The translations under genes and the position numbers were made by a program. Below the pieces are notes generated by a model. That model had not been told where the DNA came from and searched no databases. It saw nothing but the letters and a program-made list of their open reading frames with translations. Shown one piece after another: positions 15,802 through 23,199 of a DNA stretch of 35,286 bases; position 1 is the stretch's first letter, and the number at the start of each line of letters is the position of its first letter. Source of the stretch: Candidatus Saccharimonadota bacterium (lineage in GTDB: Bacteria > Patescibacteriota > Saccharimonadia > Saccharimonadales > Saccharimonadaceae); contig JAFZBS010000011.1 of assembly GCA_017561575.1 (NCBI GenBank), positions 1 to 35,286 of the forward strand. Direction: 5' to 3'.

Positions 15802-17664
15802 TCAAGGGTTTGTGGGGATTTGATAGGAACCTGGCTTTGCTTCTGGAGCTATAACAACTGGATTATTTTCTAATGCCGGGCCGGATGTTGGAGCTGGGCT
15901 GGATGGAGTTGCGCTAAAATCTGGCATCGCTCCCATGGGCGCTGGCGAGCTAAAGTCAACTGGTGGAGTTGGTGGAGGAGGCAACAAATCACCTCCCGCT
16001 GGGGCATAATTGATTTCTGGCACTCCGTTAATTTCTGGTGCAGAGGCAACTGGCGGCGCCATAGACATTGCTGGATTACTGATTGGGTCAATTGTGGCGC
16101 TCGGAGAAGAAATTGAGTCGGGCGCAGCTAATGGCGTAACAGGTGTAGCGGCGGCATTTGCTTCAGCTAGAGCTTCTTCTAGCATTTTGCCATATTTGTT
16201 ACTGGATGTTTCGCTGGTAAAATCGAAAGACGGGGCAATGGTCTTTTCTTGCTTTGTTTCAGGAACTTCCGCATCGGTCGAATCAGCAGGCTCGGTGGAG
16301 ACATCGGGAGCAATCGGAGAAACGTCTGCCGCAGTAATTGGTGGCATGACCGTGGTGGCAGGTTCTTCTGCAGGCTTTGATTCCCCACTCGGCGACGCTT
16401 CGTCACCAATGCGAACTGGGCCGTCTTCTGCTTCTGGCGTAACTTCAGCGCCAGCTTTTGACAAACTTTCTGCTGCAGCTTGAAGATCTGCTAACAAAAC
16501 AGAATCTTTTGGCGCACCGTCGTCGGATGATTCCTTCGGCTCTTTTTTGGGCTCTTTTTCTTCTTTAGTTTCTTCCTTCGGCCCTTTTTTGGGCTCTTTT
16601 TCTAGTTCTTCTTCTGGCTTTTCTTCCTTTAGGGTGAGGGTGACTTCAGACTTTTTGGTCTCACCAGAATCCTTTTCTGACTCTTCTTCATCATTTTTGT
16701 CGTCTTCGTGTTCGATTTCAAGTTTGCTCTTTGTATCAGCCTCTTCTTCTTCAGAATCTGCATTAGGCTCCTTTACTGGATTATTAAAGAACATATTTTG
16801 AACATCTAACCCAATGTTTTCGGAAACTAGTTCGCGGTTTGCGTGGGAGTCAATCAGGCGGGCAGCCATTTCAAGTGAGTCGGCGGTAGTTGAATTGTTT
16901 GAAAAATGCTCTGTTGCAGCAACAATGCCGGTAAGGAGCGCTGTAGCTTCTTCGCTACCAATCACTCCATCTTTGTCTAGGCTAAAAATTAAATCTGCGC
17001 ACATCTCAGAAACTGAGCTTTTGGTCTTGTCGCTCCATTCAATATCACCAAATTTGCCTGGATTGCCTTTGGTTATATTTATAACAACAGCATCGTGCAT
17101 GACACGACCATGTTCGCGAAGAGCATCATCAAGATCAATGCCACTTGCAACATTAAGAGCGAGTACTAGTTCGATATTAAAATCTCCATAAGAGAATTCA
17201 AGATCTTCTTCGTCGATGACTGATTTGTATGGCGTAATAAAAATTTTTACGTAGTCGCCGTCTAGTTTATAGCGAAGATGGTCGGCTTTGTCTTTACTGA
17301 GGGCAACTACAAAATCACGAAGAACATCAGAATTGGTTTCAAAAGTGTTTTGCGGGTTCAAAAACTCAAGAGCGTTAGGAGTCCTACCAGAGTAAATCGC
17401 TGTAGCACGTTTACCCATGCGATCTAAATAAAGCGAAAGGCCGATTGCTGCGGCAATATCATCTACGGACGGGTCAGATGATAATGCAATCAAAATATTG
17501 TGAACTTCTTTTATCTTGTCACTGACATTCTCCATAGCACCTACTGCACCTTGACCGGTGATTTCATCGGTCGGCACTGGGGTATCAGCTAGAGTACCGG
17601 CATTACTTACTGGAGCCGGAGCTTGTGCATCAGTGGTAGGGTTTGCTTGATTTTGATCAGACAT
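15802..17664 (-). CDS. Degenerate DHH/NrnA-like domain with long acidic, Pro-rich tail
   Basis: 620 residues. Residues about 50-300 follow the layout of DHH phosphoesterases (NrnA-like): HNILIALSSDPSVDDIAAAIGLSLYLDRMGKRATAIYSG, then LLTGIVAATEHFSNNSTTADSLEMAARLID. The metal-binding Asp and DHH signatures are not intact (SVDDIAAAIG for the usual DGDAIGS; VVINITKGNPG where DHH is expected), so catalysis is doubtful. The rest is acidic (runs such as EKPEEELEKEPKKGPKEE) and then Pro/Ala-rich, likely disordered. The ATG at 17664 follows AAGGAA; an earlier ATG at 17697 lacks a better site. No signal peptide. Possibly a nucleotide-binding or scaffold pseudoenzyme. Confidence 0.75.
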   Translation of the reverse strand: MSDQNQANPTTDAQAPAPVSNAGTLADTPVPTDEITGQGAVGAMENVSDKIKEVHNILIALSSDPSVDDIAAAIGLSLYLDRMGKRATAIYSGRTPNALEFLNPQNTFETNSDVLRDFVVALSKDKADHLRYKLDGDYVKIFITPYKSVIDEEDLEFSYGDFNIELVLALNVASGIDLDDALREHGRVMHDAVVINITKGNPGKFGDIEWSDKTKSSVSEMCADLIFSLDKDGVIGSEEATALLTGIVAATEHFSNNSTTADSLEMAARLIDSHANRELVSENIGLDVQNMFFNNPVKEPNADSEEEEADTKSKLEIEHEDDKNDEEESEKDSGETKKSEVTLTLKEEKPEEELEKEPKKGPKEETKEEKEPKKEPKESSDDGAPKDSVLLADLQAAAESLSKAGAEVTPEAEDGPVRIGDEASPSGESKPAEEPATTVMPPITAADVSPIAPDVSTEPADSTDAEVPETKQEKTIAPSFDFTSETSSNKYGKMLEEALAEANAAATPVTPLAAPDSISSPSATIDPISNPAMSMAPPVASAPEINGVPEINYAPAGGDLLPPPPTPPVDFSSPAPMGAMPDFSATPSSPAPTSGPALENNPVVIAPEAKPGSYQIPTNP

Positions 17665-17740
17665 ACTTTCCTTCTTATTCAATATTAGCATAAGCATTTG
17701 GCTTTGGCAATACCCCCTTTACTTTTTAGAGAAAATGCGA

Positions 17741-17746
17741 TATAAT
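17741..17746 (+). promoter_or_regulatory. -10 box of rpsT
   Basis: TATAAT, 40 bases before the ATG of rpsT. The leader of about 34 bases carries TAGGGAT 5 bases before the start. No clear -35 box. Confidence 0.6.
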
Positions 17747-17786
17747 TATCAAAAGTCATTAATTTTTAATCTATATAGGGATATAA

Positions 17787-18041
17787 ATGCCAATTATTAA
17801 ATCCGCCAAAAAGGCAGCTCGCCAAGCGACGAAACGCAAAGAGCATAATGTAGAAATCAAGAAGGATATTAAGGCAGCCGTAAAGGCTTTTAAAACGAAG
17901 CCAAGTGCTGAGACTTTATCGAAGGCTCAGTCTGAGTATGATAAGGCTGTCAAGAAAGACCTCCTTAAGAAAAATACCGCTGCGCGTCGCAAAGCAAAGC
18001 TTCATGCCTTCGCAAAGAAGAATAGTATCAAGCTAGCCTAA
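17787..18041 (+). CDS. rpsT: Ribosomal protein bS20
   Basis: 84 residues, the usual length, forming a basic three-helix bundle: MPIIKSAKKAARQATKRKEHN, IKKDIKAAVKAFKTKPS and KKNTAARRKAKLHAFAKKNS. It binds 16S rRNA early in small-subunit assembly. The last 14 bases overlap the end of the convergent holA gene, and the terminator lies inside holA. Confidence 0.95.
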   Translation: MPIIKSAKKAARQATKRKEHNVEIKKDIKAAVKAFKTKPSAETLSKAQSEYDKAVKKDLLKKNTAARRKAKLHAFAKKNSIKLA

Positions 18042-18627
18042 GCAAGAATGATTCAACGAGCAACCAAGGTTCCACCTTGGTTGTTTTCATTTGTAAATCA
18101 GTTCTGGCTAGTTCTCTAAGGATGCGTTTTTCCGTAATTCCCTGGTGAGCGGCATAATCTTTTATTGCTTGAGAAACTAGAAGTCCAGTAAATTGAATCG
18201 GGTCTTCATTTAATTTGATTTTTTCCAACATTTTGATTGCTTTTTTGCCGTCTTTTTTGGCGGTGCGATAGATATCGAAAACAATTCTAAAGTCGGTGTT
18301 TTCTGGTAATTTGAATTCACGGAATTCAAGTTTATCTTTGAGGGCTTTGTAAGTGGTTGAGCGTTTATCCAATTTGGTTTCGAATAGAATAATATCATGC
18401 GGTGTATCAAGATATTTTTCGAGTTCGCTAAAGATTTGTTTGTTAGCGGTAAAATCATGAATTAGAATTTTACGCTTGTCAACAAAAAGCGAAGCGCCTA
18501 AAAATATCGTTGGAAGATTATTTTTTTCAATATCGTTACCATCGAGCACTTCATAATCGTTGCCTAGGTTTTTGATAATTTCTTGTTTGGCACGGACACG
18601 ATCATCGCCGTAAAAAATCTTAATCAT
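18028..18627 (-). CDS. holA: DNA polymerase III delta subunit-like protein (short form)
   Basis: 199 residues, much shorter than the usual 330-350. The N-terminal part resembles HolA (IKIFYGDDRVRAKQEIIKNL; KLDKRSTTYKALKDKLEFREF), and the C-terminal helices (DPIQFTGLLVSQAIKDYAAH, RILRELARTDLQMKTTKVEPWLLVESFLLRL) fit the collar domain of the clamp loader. The reduced length suggests loss of the middle helical domain. In the clamp loader delta opens the sliding clamp. The start overlaps the end of mutM by 8 bases. The last codons also encode the rpsT terminator. Identity rests on pattern, so other clamp-loader-like proteins remain possible. Confidence 0.65.
   Translation of the reverse strand: MIKIFYGDDRVRAKQEIIKNLGNDYEVLDGNDIEKNNLPTIFLGASLFVDKRKILIHDFTANKQIFSELEKYLDTPHDIILFETKLDKRSTTYKALKDKLEFREFKLPENTDFRIVFDIYRTAKKDGKKAIKMLEKIKLNEDPIQFTGLLVSQAIKDYAAHQGITEKRILRELARTDLQMKTTKVEPWLLVESFLLRLA
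18061..18087 (+). terminator. rpsT terminator embedded in holA
   Basis: CAACCAAGGT-tcc-ACCTTGGTTG then TTTTCATTT: a 10-base-pair stem with a 3-base loop, 20 bases after the rpsT stop. On the other strand the same bases code for TKVEPWLL near the C-terminus of holA. Confidence 0.88.
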
Positions 18628-19471
18628 TTTTTAGCTCCTGGCAATGTGGACAAATATGGGTGCCGCGACCAGCGACCCGAATTTTGACGATTTTGGTGCC
18701 ACAGTATGGACATTCTTTACCTTCGCGGCGAAATACCTGAGCGAACTTTTCGAGATAATCACCACGAGTGCCGTCGGCTTTAACATAAGTAGCCATGGTG
18801 GAGCCACCAGAATCAATCGAACTGTCCATTACTTCGCAGGCGGATTTCAAAAGTAAATCCGACTCTTTTCTGGTGATGGTGGCACATTTTCTAGATGGAT
18901 GAATATGACTCTTAAAAAGCGCTTCGTCGGCATAGATGTTGCCAAGCCCACAAATAATAGTTTGGTCAAGAATTGTAGCTTTGATACAAGATTTGGAGTG
19001 GTGTTGTAATTTCTTATAAAATTCATCTTTCGGCATTGTCCAGGGTTCTGGTGCAAGTTTTTTAATGAAAGCGTCGTTTTCTACTTCTTTCGTCGGCAAG
19101 GCTTTGATAAAACCAAACTTACGTTGGTCGTTAAAATAGAGAATTCCATCATCAAAGTGCAATACGACCCTGGTTTGTTTATTGGGGAGGCTCGCAACAA
19201 AGTTTTCACTCGGATGGCCGGCGGCATAACGTTTTTTTGCACCGTCATAGATGAGCTGCCCGGTCATCCTAAGGTGAATCATCAGGGATTTTTGATTGTC
19301 AAAGTCAATAATTAGCGCCTTGCCGAAACGACGAATATTTTTCACATTGCCGGTGATTGGTGTGCCAATAAAAGATTTTTCGCACAAAATATCGGTCTGA
19401 GTAAGTTTTTTGTTCATAATAAACTTGCTCAGACCGCGTTTAATTGTTTCTACCTCTGGTAACTCTGGCAT
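18620..19471 (-). CDS. mutM: Formamidopyrimidine-DNA glycosylase
   Basis: Base-excision repair enzyme that removes oxidised purines such as 8-oxoguanine. 283 residues. The N-terminus MPELPEVETIKRGL carries the catalytic Pro (after Met removal) and Glu. The helix-two-turn-helix region includes QTIICGLGNIYADEALFKSHIHPSRK, and the C-terminal zinc finger CPYCGTKIVKIRVAGRGTHICPHCQ is intact. The open frame runs 51 codons further upstream, but Pro must follow the initiator Met, and a TGTGGTATAAT box sits 6 bases before this ATG. So the 19471 start is firm and the mRNA leaderless. A decayed family A element lies just upstream. Confidence 0.97.
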   Translation of the reverse strand: MPELPEVETIKRGLSKFIMNKKLTQTDILCEKSFIGTPITGNVKNIRRFGKALIIDFDNQKSLMIHLRMTGQLIYDGAKKRYAAGHPSENFVASLPNKQTRVVLHFDDGILYFNDQRKFGFIKALPTKEVENDAFIKKLAPEPWTMPKDEFYKKLQHHSKSCIKATILDQTIICGLGNIYADEALFKSHIHPSRKCATITRKESDLLLKSACEVMDSSIDSGGSTMATYVKADGTRGDYLEKFAQVFRREGKECPYCGTKIVKIRVAGRGTHICPHCQELKND

Positions 19472-19477
19472 AACACC

Positions 19478-19488
19478 ATTATACCACA
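19478..19488 (-). promoter_or_regulatory. Extended -10 promoter of mutM (leaderless)
   Basis: TGTGGTATAAT on the minus strand, 6 bases before the ATG. Because the mutM start is fixed by its catalytic N-terminal Pro, this is the best anchored case of a leaderless start in the window. Confidence 0.85.
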
Positions 19489-19491
19489 TCT

Positions 19492-19555
19492 GGGCTATCC
19501 TGGGCGCGCTGTTCTCCCCAATGGGACCCCCTCCGCGACCGTCACCTGCCCGTGT
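19492..19555 (+). repeat. Decayed family A element upstream of mutM
   Basis: The layout of family A is recognisable: ATCCTG, TTCTCCCC, GGGACCCCCT and GTCACC occur in the right order, with GGGC/GCCC outer and GCG/CGC inner pairing. It is less symmetrical than the other copies and abuts the stop of the gene at 19557. Confidence 0.6.
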
Positions 19556-19556
19556 T

Positions 19557-19988
19557 TTATCTGGCGTAGGCGATGTTTTGCTCCATAGCCTGAGTCTCGA
19601 GAGCGGCGAGACGAGTAGCGTCATCTACTGCAGAATTGACACAGTGTTTGACGCGAGCCTTTTCCTCGGCTTTTTTGGCGTCATTCCAGCGATCTAATGT
19701 GCCAACTAGGTAGCCGGTAATACGGCGCAAGCGTTCAAATTTGCCCTCATCAAAGTACTCGGAATGAGCATCGAAGTATTCTTTGGCATCACCTTTTTTC
19801 TCGGCAATAAGCCTCATGCCAACCTCGACGAGACATGAAACGTGCATGGTTTCGTATTGTTCAAATTCTTCTAAAGCGTCTTTTACTTCCGCTTCGGAGA
19901 TTTTAGCATACTTATTCAAAGATTTAACGAAGCGTTTGAGATCAAAGTTTTCGGCATCATTAGAGCTTCTGTAAATAATTTTCTTCAT
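19557..19988 (-). CDS. Small protein with ATP-cone-like N-terminus and NrdD-tail-like C-terminus
   Basis: 143 residues with no membrane segment. The C-terminal stretch RLRRITGYLVGTLDRWNDA followed by KARVKHC resembles the glycyl-radical end of anaerobic ribonucleotide reductase NrdD (RICGYLG ... RVKH), with Thr where Cys is common. The N-terminus (KIIYRSSNDAENFDLKRFVKSL) loosely resembles an ATP-cone. The catalytic barrel of NrdD is absent and the neighbours are not nrd genes. It may be a stand-alone tail or a diverged regulator; both readings are inference. The gene has its own consensus promoter at 20051-20079 and a leader of about 56 bases. Confidence 0.6.
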   Translation of the reverse strand: MKKIIYRSSNDAENFDLKRFVKSLNKYAKISEAEVKDALEEFEQYETMHVSCLVEVGMRLIAEKKGDAKEYFDAHSEYFDEGKFERLRRITGYLVGTLDRWNDAKKAEEKARVKHCVNSAVDDATRLAALETQAMEQNIAYAR

Positions 19989-20050
19989 GATTTCTTTCTT
20001 TCTGCCCTTCCAGGCGGTTATTTGTTGTTTATAAGCATTACCTGGAATCT

Positions 20051-20079
20051 ATTATAGACGCTATATACGGGGGTGTCAA
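20051..20079 (-). promoter_or_regulatory. Consensus sigma-70 promoter
   Basis: On the minus strand TTGACA, exactly 17 bases, TATAAT: a perfect consensus, the only one in the window. It drives the gene at 19557-19988. In the leader TTCCAGG (complement of 20041-20047) can pair with CCTGGAA (complement of 20008-20014) around a 26-base loop, which may affect translation. Confidence 0.85.
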
Positions 20080-20118
20080 GTAGATTATGACGCTAAATGT
20101 GGAGATTATTGTGGAAAA

Positions 20119-22602
20119 CTATAGTTCTCCCCAATTTTGGCCGATGGTTACTTCTGCGGCTAATTTAATGCTGAGTTCGGGGGCTACAGATTCCATTTCG
20201 CGCTTTAAAATCTCGGCAACGGACTCAGCGTCTTCTTTATCGCATTCGATGATTAGTGAATCGTGAACTTGCAATACCATTGCGGCATTTTTTGGCAAGG
20301 CCTTATCAACATTTATCATGGCTCGTTTCATCAAGTCAGCTTCGGTGCCCTGAATTGGCATATTCTGAGCGGCGCGCTCGGCTGCCTGGCGGATGATGAA
20401 ATTAGGGGATTTAACATCTGGGGTTGGGCGACGGCGACCATAGAAAGTTTCAACATAACCATCCTCTCTCGCTTGACGTAGAATGCTATCAAGTTTTTGC
20501 TTAATTGGGGCGCGAAGGGTAAAATAATTATCGATAAACTGCTTTGCTTCAGATATGGACATGTCGGCAGCTTCGGCGAGTCCTTTTACGCTCATACCAT
20601 AGAGAATGCCAAAATTAATAACTTTAGCGGCGCGACGTTGATTCTTGGTAACATTTTCGATTGGCACACCAAAAGCTTCGGATGCGGTTTTGGTATGAAT
20701 ATCTACATCGTTATTAAAATCATTAATAAGTTCTTTGTCGCCACTTAAAATAGCGGCGAGACGAAGTTCGAATTGAGAATAATCTGCTGAGACCAGGACT
20801 TTGCCCTCTGGCGCAATGAAGCCAGCGCGGATGCGTTTGCCCTCTTCGGTGCGAACTGGGATATTTTGTAAATTTGGATTGATACTTGAAAGACGCCCGG
20901 TGGCAGTGACATTTTGAGTAAATGTAGTATGAACCCTGCCATCTTTGTCGGCAAGATTTGGCATAGGAATTACATATGTGGATAATAATTTTGCCGCTTC
21001 ACGGTATTCTATTATTTTGGTGATGATTGGGTGCATGTCTTTCAATTTATCCAGCTCTTTAGCACCAGTAGAATAGCTGCGCGAAGTTTTTTTAATGCCT
21101 TTGGTTGGAAGTTGTAAATCTGTAAAAAGGATTTCCGATAGTTGGATTGGCGAGTTGATGTTAAATTCCTTGCCGGCAAGTTTATAAGCATCTTGTTCAA
21201 GTTTTTTTACTTCTTCGGTGTATTCTTTCTGGAGTTCATCGAAATAATTGCGGTCAATCAGCATGCCATGCTTTTCCATTTTATAGAGAACTGGGATGAG
21301 AGGTAGGTCTAGCTTAGTTAAAACTTGACTAAGTTTCGGAGTTTTTGCTAATTCTTTTATCTGGCGTTCGTATTCTTCTTCGGGGACGACAAGTTGGGGT
21401 TGTTCCCTTTCTAGCGGATTTATCAAAAAGGCGGCCTGAGATAAGTCCCAAAAGGTTTCGCCGCTCAAGATTGCTTCTGCGGTTTTGCCGTCGGAGTGCA
21501 TGAGGGATTTGATGTCCCAAGCAATTATCCTTGGGGACAATTCTTCATTGGCCTTCGGGTCGCGTCGCTCGCGCCCGTCGCCACGGGGCGAGCGCGCTAA
21601 TCCTCGCGCTGCCGCGCTCCGGAATCCCCTCAAGCCAATAGAAGAATTGTCACCCGTCTCGGTGTGAACTTCTGGATGCTCTTCCCTCAAACCAATGGAA
21701 GAATCATCTCCTGAGGACTCTCGAGAAGTGCCGTTTTCGAAATCGCTGGCGCTAATCTTTCGGATGAGAGAGTTAAATTGGAGTTTTTTTAGGCCGGCAA
21801 TGATTTGATCTTTGTTAAAGTGGAAATCTGGAATATCGGCGAGATTGATTGGCGCATCAAACATAATTTTTGCAAGTTTTTTAGATAGATAAGCACTATC
21901 CTTGCCCGCTTCGAGCTTTGTACGGGTGGAGCCGGCGATACTGTCTATATTGTTATAGATATTATCTAAGTCACCATAGTCACTTAAGAGTCTTGCGGCG
22001 GTTTTTTCACCGATGCCAGGGACACCGGGAATATTGTCGGATGAATCACCCTTCAATGCTTTGAGATCAAGGAATTGAGATTTTAATATGCCGTATTTTG
22101 CTTCAACTTCGGGAATATCGATTTTTTCGATATTTGTGAAACCTTTTAAGATACGCCACATGTGAGTATTGTCATCGACAATTTGAAGCATATCAAGATC
22201 AGAAGAGATGATAAAGGTTTCCCAGTCGCCGGTCTCATCGGCCTGCCTTGCAAGAGTGCCGATAATGTCGTCAGCTTCGTAATCGTCTAATTCCACAAAG
22301 CTCCAGCCAAGATCTTTGATTAACGTTTCAAGTAAAGGGATTTGGGCGTAGAAATCATCGCCTGGTTTGATGCGACCGGCTTTATAATCTTGATAGAGTG
22401 CGCGGCGTTTGGAAACTGAAGTACGAGAGTCCCATGCCACAACAACTTTGGTGGGGTTTAACTTTCGGACGATTTCCATAGCGATGGCAGCAAAACCATA
22501 GATACCACCAGTAGGGGTGCCATCTGGTAAACTGAGTGCGCCCATGGCATAATAGCCCCGGTAAAAGACTGATTTGCCATCAATTAGGACTAGGCGTTTC
22601 AA
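20119..22602 (-). CDS. polA: DNA polymerase I
   Basis: 827 residues. Residues 1-290 are the 5'-nuclease (DGKSVFYRGYYAM, DDYEADDIIGTLA, LKGDSSDNIPGVPGIGEKTA). A 3'-5' exonuclease remnant (SPRIIAWDIKSL ... FWDLSQAAFLINPLE) lacks the DxE metal site, so proofreading is probably lost. The polymerase part has motif A VSADYSQFELRLAAILSGD, motif B RRAAKVINFGILYGMS and motif C LQVHDSLIIE. It works in lagging-strand maturation and repair. The linker at about 318-356 contains a family B palindromic element plus a duplicated segment. The start is TTG, overlapping the upstream stop (TTGA), with AAGGGAG as ribosome binding site. Confidence 0.97.
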   Translation of the reverse strand: MKRLVLIDGKSVFYRGYYAMGALSLPDGTPTGGIYGFAAIAMEIVRKLNPTKVVVAWDSRTSVSKRRALYQDYKAGRIKPGDDFYAQIPLLETLIKDLGWSFVELDDYEADDIIGTLARQADETGDWETFIISSDLDMLQIVDDNTHMWRILKGFTNIEKIDIPEVEAKYGILKSQFLDLKALKGDSSDNIPGVPGIGEKTAARLLSDYGDLDNIYNNIDSIAGSTRTKLEAGKDSAYLSKKLAKIMFDAPINLADIPDFHFNKDQIIAGLKKLQFNSLIRKISASDFENGTSRESSGDDSSIGLREEHPEVHTETGDNSSIGLRGFRSAAARGLARSPRGDGRERRDPKANEELSPRIIAWDIKSLMHSDGKTAEAILSGETFWDLSQAAFLINPLEREQPQLVVPEEEYERQIKELAKTPKLSQVLTKLDLPLIPVLYKMEKHGMLIDRNYFDELQKEYTEEVKKLEQDAYKLAGKEFNINSPIQLSEILFTDLQLPTKGIKKTSRSYSTGAKELDKLKDMHPIITKIIEYREAAKLLSTYVIPMPNLADKDGRVHTTFTQNVTATGRLSSINPNLQNIPVRTEEGKRIRAGFIAPEGKVLVSADYSQFELRLAAILSGDKELINDFNNDVDIHTKTASEAFGVPIENVTKNQRRAAKVINFGILYGMSVKGLAEAADMSISEAKQFIDNYFTLRAPIKQKLDSILRQAREDGYVETFYGRRRPTPDVKSPNFIIRQAAERAAQNMPIQGTEADLMKRAMINVDKALPKNAAMVLQVHDSLIIECDKEDAESVAEILKREMESVAPELSIKLAAEVTIGQNWGEL
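21536..21651 (+). repeat. Family B palindromic element inside polA
   Basis: 116 bases. Outer arms GACAATTCTTCATTGG and CCAATAGAAGAATTGTC pair. The core shares nearly all positions with argS (GGGTCGCGTCGCTCGCGCCC, TCGCCA, GGGGC, GCGCGCTAATCCTCGCGCTG, CGCGCTCCGGAATCCCC). On the minus strand it encodes GLARSPRGDGRERRDP, nearly identical to the argS insert. Confidence 0.9.
21626..21707 (-). repeat. Imperfect direct repeat next to the polA element
   Basis: CCCCTCAAGCCAATAGAAGA (ending ATTGTC) is repeated about 55 bases further on as TCCCTCAAACCAATGGAAGA (ending ATCATC). In the protein this is DDSSIGLR followed later by DNSSIGLR. One arm of the palindrome is thus a copy of adjacent polA linker sequence. 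Confidence 0.75.
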
Positions 22603-23159
22603 AACTCTATCTCCCTTAAAATGTCGTCCAACTTCGCTTCCAGCTCGGCAATCGTACCGTTGTTTAATACAAAATAATCTGATGCTACGATGGGGCCTCC
22701 TTTTTCGAGGTTTTCAATTTCGGCGGTATCACGCTTTCTGATTGCTTCCCCGTCTAATGGTCTTATCGGTCTTTTGGCTACTCGCTCATAGCGCGTAGCT
22801 TTATTAGTTATAATCGCAATAAAGGTGAGACTTTTAGGAAATTCTTTTTTTAGGATTTTATATTCAGTCCAAGAATAGACCCCGTCTAAAACAATACGTT
22901 TTTGACCAGCACTAATTAGGTCTTTCATTTCAGCGACAACTTGATTAACGACCCAGTCCTTTCCTTCTTTTTCACGGATTTCTTCGCGGAACTTTTTCTC
23001 GTTGTCTGGCGTAATTTCAATTCCGCGTCGTTCCATTTCGTTTAAAATCATGCCGCCAAAATAGACTTTGGGATAGCCTTTATCAGTTAAATAATCTACG
23101 GCGACAGACTTGCCACTGCCACTCATACCTACAATTGCTAGAATCTTTACGTTTTCCAT
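22599..23159 (-). CDS. P-loop nucleotide kinase-like protein (UPF0200 / dephospho-CoA-kinase-like)
   Basis: 186 residues. Walker A VGMSGSGKS at about 8-16, then KGYPKVYFGGMILNEMERRGIEITPDNEKKFREEIREKEG and LDGVYSWTEYKILKKEFPKSLTFIAI, with a lid-like RYERVAKRPIRP and a DYFVLNNGTIAELEAKLDDIL end. This order matches the UPF0200 group of adenylate-kinase-fold proteins best known from archaea; the substrate is unknown. The open frame extends upstream to 23423, antisense to the APH gene, but the ATG at 23159 lies 6 bases after TATACT and gives the expected N-terminus. It overlaps polA by 4 bases, so both are co-transcribed. Confidence 0.8.
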   Translation of the reverse strand: MENVKILAIVGMSGSGKSVAVDYLTDKGYPKVYFGGMILNEMERRGIEITPDNEKKFREEIREKEGKDWVVNQVVAEMKDLISAGQKRIVLDGVYSWTEYKILKKEFPKSLTFIAIITNKATRYERVAKRPIRPLDGEAIRKRDTAEIENLEKGGPIVASDYFVLNNGTIAELEAKLDDILREIEF

Positions 23160-23165
23160 ATCATA

Positions 23166-23193
23166 AGTATAACATACTATTATATGGTATAAT
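23166..23193. promoter_or_regulatory. Back-to-back leaderless promoters
   Basis: TATGTTATACT (minus) and TATATGGTATAAT (plus) stand back to back. Each -10 box ends exactly 6 bases before a start codon: 23159 on the minus strand and 23200 on the plus strand. The whole regulatory space between the two genes is 40 bases. Confidence 0.8.
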
Positions 23194-23199
23194 ATAGAT

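Noticed and set aside
19472-19624. Longer MutM start (51 extra residues)
   Set aside because: Pro must directly follow the initiator Met for catalysis, and a promoter box lies 6 bases before that ATG.
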